From Oscarella lobularis (Eukaryota; Porifera; Homoscleromorpha; Homosclerophorida; Oscarellidae), in NCBI RefSeq assembly GCF_947507565.1, contig NC_089179.1, positions 248,001 through 312,000 of the forward strand: 64,000 nucleotides of DNA. The letters are read 5' to 3'. Position 1 is the first letter of the stretch. Every line of letters starts with the position of its first letter. The position numbers were made by a program, and so were the translations under genes. Positions 58,501 through 64,000 of this stretch are shown piece after piece. The notes beneath the pieces were generated by a model. The model made no database searches and was not told where the DNA came from. It worked only from the letters and a program-made list of their open reading frames with translations.

Positions 58501-61500
58501 AATCGACGTCGCTCTATAGAGATGCGTGCACGCTTTCGTCAGCTCGTCGGCGTCGAGCAAAACGAGACCCATGTTGTGACGTAACTTGGCCTCGTGTTCG
58601 AGACTTCGACCGGGCAATCGGGCGGCGCACTTCAATCCTTCGTCGAGCTGCGCGAGCGCTTTGTCGTGAGCGCCGAAGAGACGATAGTCGACGCCCAAAT
58701 CGCAGCAGGCGACGCATAAAAGTTCGGGTTTGTCTAACTTGGTGGCGAGCGCTTTCGTTTCTTGATGCGATTCGATTGCCTTGACGAGATCGCCCATCAT
58801 GCGATAGCTGAATCCGAGTCGACTGTAAGCGCGCAATTGCCGATTCTCCTGATTCAACTCGCGACTCAAGTCCAAATCGCGCATCTGATACTCGACCGCC
58901 GTCCGATAATCGCCCATGCAGATGCTCACTTCAGCTAGGCCGTAGATAGCGTCGCTTTCGCCTCGCTTATCCTGCAAATTCACAGCAATTTCCAATTGTT
59001 TTCGATGATAGTCCATCGCTTGATCGTAATAGCCGAGCGATCGTTGTATATCGCCCAAGTCGGCGTAGCACTCGGCTTCGGCTAGAACGTCGTGCTGCTG
59101 AATAGCCAATTGGAGTCGTCGTTCAAAGAGCAACGACGCCAAGTGGGTCTTTCCCTGACGCAGATTCGATCGACCGAGACCGGCGTAGGCGCGCATTTCG
59201 AGAAAAACATTGAGAACGCGTCGCGACAGATTGAGAACTTCTTCGTGACAAGCACACGCGTCGGCGTACTGTCGCATGAGCTCGTACGAATCGCCGAGAT
59301 TCGCGTAGGCGGTCGCCAATTCGCCGGCGACTTCCTGATCGTCTCCCTTGTCGCTCGCCAGACCCTTCATAATTTCCAACTGCTTCTGATGATACTCGAG
59401 CGCTTGGTCGAAATTCGCCGTATTGCGCTTGACGATGCCGAGCACGCCGAACGTCATCGCTTCGCCGAGCCGATCGTTCAACTGCTTCGCAATCTTCAAT
59501 TTCTCGCCGTAGCAATGTATGGCCTGTTCGAAATGTCCCAGCGAATTGTGCGCCGAGCCCATGTTCATATAAGCGGTCGCCAGACCGACGGGCTCGTTCA
59601 ACTCGCGACGTATTTTCGCGTCGTTTTGAAAATAGTCCAACGCCTTGGCGTGCTCGCCGAGCTCGTTGGCGACGTTGCCGAGACCGCGATGAGCCATCGC
59701 TTCGAACGAGCGCTGCGTCTCGCGTTTCGCCGTCGTCAATAAATCGTCGTAATAGTCGACGGCCTTGCCGTAATCGGTCGCATTCAAATAGATGTCGCCC
59801 AAATTGGCGAGCGCGTTGCATCGACCGACGACGTGCTTGAGACGCGTCGAGACGGCGAGAACTTCCTCGTGATGATGAACGGCATTTTGAAAATCGCCGA
59901 GCGTCTTGTAGATCTGATCGAGATTGAGCGACGCTTTCGATATGCCGCCGCGACTTTCCATTTGCTTGGCGAGCGTGAACGCTTGCTCGTAGAAATTCCG
60001 CGCTTCGACGATATTGCCGATGGCGTCGTAAGCTTTGCCGAGATTGCCGCACGCCTTCAGCTGACTGCCGACGTCGTGGAGATCGCGAGCCAATTGGAGA
60101 CACTCGCGTAGATACGATATAGCGTCGCCGCACTTTCCCATCAAACAGCAATAATTCCCGATGTTGTTCAGCGCTTGACATTCCATGACGGGATCGCGCA
60201 ATTTCTGCGCCATGTCCAAATGAAGTCGGAAGTAGTCGTGCGCCTTCTTGTACTCGCGCAACGCCTGCCAAGCGATGCCGAGATTTCCGCACGTGCTCGC
60301 CTCGCCGCGCTGATCGCCCACTTCGCGTGCAATTTTCAACATGCAATTGTGAAATTTGATCGCCTCCATGTGATTGCCGAGGGCGCTGTGAGTGCCGCCG
60401 AGATGCCCGTAGGCGCGTCCTTCGCCGACGCGATCGCGCAGCTCGCGCGCTTTCATCAAATAGCGCGTGTAGTTCTTCAGCGCGTCGTCGTACTTTCCCA
60501 GTTGCTGATAAACGCCGCCGAGATTGGAAAACGAGTGCGCTTCGCCTATCGAATCCTTCATACTCGTGCTGATGATGAGCTGTTGCTTGTGACAGGCGAG
60601 CGCCTGCTTCAAATGACCCAAGCTCCCGTTCGCGTGGCCCATGCCGGCGAAAGCGCGCGCCTCCAGCGCCGGATTCTCCAACGTGCGCGCGACGTCGAGA
60701 AGATCCTGATGATATCGCAACGCCGCCTCGTAGTTTCGCTGCGTCTGATGAGCGGCGCCGAGATGCGAATACGCTTTCGCCAATTCGTCGTCGTCGTCGA
60801 GCTGCTTCGCAATTTTCGCCTGCTGCTCGAAGCAGGCCAACGCGTCGCGCATGTTGCCCATCACCATATGACATCGGCCCGTGTGACCGAGCTCTTGGGC
60901 CATGAGCGTCGCGTCGTCCAAATCCTTCGCGTATTCGAGACATTTTTCGTGGCATTGCAACGATCGCGTGTACTCCTTCAATTCGTAATAGGTGACGCCG
61001 AGATTCGATATGGCCATTGCCATCAATTCCGTATCTCGAAACGTTCCGGCTAATTTGGCTTGACGTTTGTGATGATGCAACGCCGCTTTGTAGTTTCCCA
61101 TTTCCTGATGGCATTTGCCCATGCTGTTCAGTACCCGACATTCGGCTCGAGCGTCGTCGATCGATTGAACCATGGCCAATTCCGTCGTCATGACGTCGAG
61201 TGCCGCTTCGATGTGACGGAGTTTCCAATAGGCGGTTCCGAGTGCGGAAAAGAGCGACGCTTTCAACTTCAGATTATCTGAGCCGATTTGACGTGCCGAT
61301 AGAAGAACGGTGAGAGCTTCGTGATAGTATGATTTTCCTAATAGTTGCTGTCCGATGACGGACGTCATGACGAATGCATTCGAGTTTAGATTCACTTCCT
61401 GAAAATGCTCCAGAACGGGACAAAACGTATCTGGAGAAGAGCAAACAGAGAGAGTCATTAAAAGGTTCCTCACTAAAACATTGAGTCTATTCACTCAATC

Positions 61501-62141
61501 AACTTATTATTCATTGTTCGCTACTAATTATTCATTATATACAAACGGTCTCGATAAAATCAATTTTCTTTTGAGTAGGTGTGAGTGGGACTCTTACAGA
61601 ACAAACACAGAGGTGTTTATATTTATAAAATTAATTAAAGGATAAATAATATTCTACGATACGTTTTTTTTCTTCTTTTTACCTTGTATAGGCGAAAGAG
61701 TCGTCGTGTCGATGAGAGAAGACAGCATTTGAACGTTACCCGAATCTAATCCCAAACCCTTCGAAAAAGCAACAATCGCCTCGGTGTGCCTCTTCAAATG
61801 ATGCAAAGCGATTCCCCGTCGATAGTAGCCCTACACGACACGTCTAACGTCGTTTCTCCCCGAGAGGGGGCCCCCCTCCTTTCTCTCTTACTTTCGCCCA
61901 GTCGGGCTTCAATTCGACGACCTTGTCAGCGTCGCTCAACGCCTCCTGATATTTTTTTATATGAACGAAGGCCGCCGATCGATTGCTTATGAGGACGTGG
62001 TTGTTCAAATCGAGTGCGATCGCCTCCGTGTACATGTCGATCGCCGCCCGGAACTCGCCCGCCTGGCACGCCTCGTTCGACCGTTTCGCTTTATCGAGAA
62101 CAGTCGCTTCGACGTGCTCTCGCGGCGCCGTCGTCGTCGTT

Positions 62142-62172
<31 letters not shown>

Positions 62173-62257
62173 TCGTCGTCGTCGCAGCCGGAGTTCCCTT
62201 TTGACAGACAAGCTTCAAATTGAATCGGCTCCCCCCCTCCCCCCCCCCTCCCCCCAT
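55539..62257 (-). CDS. TTC28: TTC28-type TPR and CHAT domain protein
   Basis: TTC28 is a large TPR protein linked to midzone and midbody organisation in cytokinesis. The start at 62257 gives a Gly-rich leader and Ala/Thr runs encoded by GCC/GTC trinucleotide repeats. A classic TPR follows (RSNEACQAGEFRAAIDMYTEA). One exon of about 5 kb (56400-61430) encodes more than twenty 40-residue TPR units of the A-x-x-x-LG-x-A-Y type. It continues into a Ser/Arg/Pro-rich linker (about 57460-58000) and a CHAT domain (LYDLLIAPIEDCLP, VHFSTYISWKLS, GAQCVVVSLWPV). Small 3' exons encode the TTC28-specific C-terminus, including ESLSFAQRELVDDEVQLF. The CHAT active-site positions look degenerate: VVIGSSQ where active members have a Cys, and Tyr in place of His in the HFSTYIS block. 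It is probably a non-catalytic scaffold. Confidence 0.92.
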
Positions 62258-62837
62258 TCTATCGTGTCACGTCAAAGCCGTGGGGAACGAGGTGTAAACA
62301 TACTACGTCCAAATGAGCGTAACAACGGTGAGGACGGGGCGCGAAGACGCGCCAGCTATTCCGGGATCGCGAGGAACGTCGAAAGCGAATTTCGCTCTGC
62401 GGGAAATGTGTAGCTCGAGCGACGTTGAAGTGAAATCGGTTCGATCTGTCCTAATTAGATGCGTCGTTAGCCGTGAGAGCGGAGCGAACGGAGACAGGGA
62501 AACGCGGCATTTCTTTGTGTATCGAAGGCGACGCCGGAGGGAATGAGCCCCCTCGAGCGACGCCGCAAGACGTCGGTGTGGCTTACCTCGTCGGCCATCC
62601 GTTTCGCGTGGAGAAAAAGACGTGCGTACGTCGCGTTCGATAGGAAAGAAGCGTTAACTTTGCTGTGTTCCCGGATCGGGGACTGATAGCTCCTCCCTCT
62701 TCCGATTTGCCGATGGAGACGATCTACGTCATTTATGTCAGCATGACGAAACTAATAAACATCAAATATCGTTAACCAAACTGACTCCCTGAAATTTCAG
62801 TCGTGAAACACAAATCTAGTAGATTTTACCGTGGTGT
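62258..62837. other. Intergenic region, TTC28 promoter side
   Basis: This lies between the TTC28 start and the stop of its truncated paralogue, both on the minus strand. It is GC-rich to about 62600, then AT-rich. No coding homology was seen. It presumably carries the TTC28 promoter. Confidence 0.5.
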
Positions 62838-63973
62838 TTACTGCCACGGTGAAGTCACGGTACTGCCCAGACTGCCTGTAGACGGCGGTGGAGAAATTGA
62901 CGAAATACTGCCCTTTGCAGCCGCAGTTGGTGGCGGCGGCAGGCCCGGCGACGCTTCAATCTGAGTAGGCTTTAGACCGCCAGCAAGTGCACGCATTTCT
63001 ATCGCCAGTTTCTCGAAAGAATGTGCCAGACGTGCAAGCCTCGGCTCTGCTCCTTTGCCCGGAGTGGCGGGCGCGACTCTGACGTCATCAGTGTGGACTC
63101 GCAAGTTCACGTCGCAGGAGGATTTTTCGTCGTCGTCGCCAAGCGCGAGCTGCTTTGCCAGCCACTTGGAGTCAAAAGAGGCCAACGCGTCGCGTCCGTT
63201 GCCCATGGCTGCGTGACAGTCGGCTGCGTGGCCGAACTCCTCGGTCGTCAGCGTTGCGTCGCCCAATTCCTTTGCGTATTCAATGCACTTCTTGTGATAC
63301 TCCAACGAGAGCAAGTACTCTTCTAATTTGTAGTGGGTGATGCCGATATCGGAAATTGCCATCGCCATCAATGCCTTGTCTGACAGTTGGTCAGCCAGTC
63401 TGAGCTGAGCTTTGTAATAGTACAGCGCCGTTCTGTATTTGCCCATCTCTCGATGACATTTACCGATGCTGTTCAACACTAGGCATTCGGACCTGACGTC
63501 ACCAATTGACTGAACCATGGCCAAATCCATGGTCATGACGTCAACAGCTTCCTTGACATGGCCCACTTTCCAGTAGGCAGTTCCAAGTGCAAAGAAAAGA
63601 GACGCTTTCAGCTTCAGGTTGTTTGTGCCGATTCGACGCGCCGACAGAAGAATGGCAAGCGATTCGTGATAGAACGATTCTTCTAGCAATTGAGCACCAA
63701 TCACGGACGTCGCAACAAATGCATTCATTGAAGCGCGCACTTCGTGAAAATGCTCCAAAACAGGACGGAATGCGTCTATACAGTCGTGACCGGCGCTAAT
63801 CAATTAAACTGAAAGTTAGAATACCTCGTGTAGGCGAAACAAGTGCAGTTTTTATGAGAGATGACAGAATTTGGACATTAGAAGAATCCAGTGTCAATCC
63901 CTTGGCAAAGGCAACCATCGCGTCGACGTACCTCTTCAAATAGTGCAGTGCGACGCCGCGTCGGTAATGACCC
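62838..63973 (-). CDS. Truncated TTC28 paralogue, TPR only (partial, runs off the window)
   Basis: A second copy of the TTC28 5' region, missing its first exon, which must lie beyond the window. The exon from 63973 (GHYRRGVALHYLKRY) joins across a short intron near 63780-63824 to FRPVLEHFHEVRASMNAF, in the same order as TTC28. About four TPR units align closely with TTC28 (SVIGAQLLEESFYHESLAILL, LNSIGKCHREMGKY). The sequence then leaves the TTC28 pattern near GNGRDALASF. It ends in a unique tail of about 100 residues rich in Pro, Ser and Gly, with a stop at 62838. No CHAT domain follows. The open frame and clean stop suggest a functional short TPR protein; a degenerating copy is the alternative. 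Confidence 0.8.
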
Positions 63974-64000
63974 TGCGACAATTAATCTCTCCGGTCACCT

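Noticed and set aside
59123-61228. A 701-residue frame overlapping TTC28 in another frame of the same strand
   Set aside because: Its Arg/Ser-rich composition reflects the CGA/GTC-heavy codon use of TTC28; the TPR frame is clearly the coding one.
1-64000. CRISPR arrays, bacterial operons, insertion sequences
   Set aside because: The window is eukaryotic nuclear DNA throughout; the only dense tandem array (43.2-43.7 kb) is a minisatellite without spacers.

Overview
The window is animal nuclear DNA. Genes are intron-rich with many introns of about 45-60 nt, packed on both strands, and the protein set is metazoan: a FRAS1-type matrix protein, Deltex, a CARD/coiled-coil/PDZ/SH3/GUK scaffold, TTC28, a CNG channel, a RASAL-type GAP1 protein and trichoplein. 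The very compact layout, with start codons of divergent genes only 52-127 bp apart, fits a non-bilaterian animal such as a small-genome sponge (homoscleromorph-like). That placement is an inference from style, not from a marker gene.

Layout. 264-2428 (+) VMP1 with an unexpected N-terminal SAP domain. 2530-4813 (+) trichoplein. 5308-8296 (+) CARD-MAGUK scaffold. 8509-10629 (+) CELF RNA-binding protein. 10867-13319 and 13364-15807 (+) two tandem CPT2 genes, the first lacking the catalytic His. 15808-17768 intergenic with palindromes and repeats. 17769-19006 (-) TRMU. 19134-19793 (+) small uncharacterised gene. 19917-30085 (-) FRAS1. 30409-32688 (-) CNG channel. 32945-33420 (-) elongin B, overlapped by the 3' end of GCN1 (about 33316-45257, -), whose intron carries a small DNA transposon filled with a minisatellite. 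45310-46925 (+) Deltex. 46995-50382 (-) RASAL-type RasGAP. 50722-52705 and 52808-54651 (-) two tandem members of a family I cannot name. 54729-55445 (+) HAUS2. 55539-62257 (-) TTC28, a long TPR array plus a degenerate CHAT domain. 62838 to past the window edge (-) a truncated TTC28 paralogue.

The genes do not form one pathway; this is ordinary conserved animal gene content. Several arrangements recur: tight head-to-tail pairs (VMP1/TCHP 101 bp, CPT2 pair 44 bp, novel pair 102 bp, GCN1/ELOB overlapping), very short divergent promoters, local tandem duplication with divergence of one copy (CPT2, TTC28, the unnamed pair), and unusually many GC-AG introns in the first 8 kb.

The strongest leads are the SAP-VMP1 fusion, the unnamed tandem family at 50.7-54.7 kb, the CPT2 pseudoenzyme, the CARD-MAGUK gene and the bounded transposon at 43.08-43.83 kb. 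Exon models were built by hand from splice signals and similarity to remembered family sequences; boundaries of the long genes are approximate.
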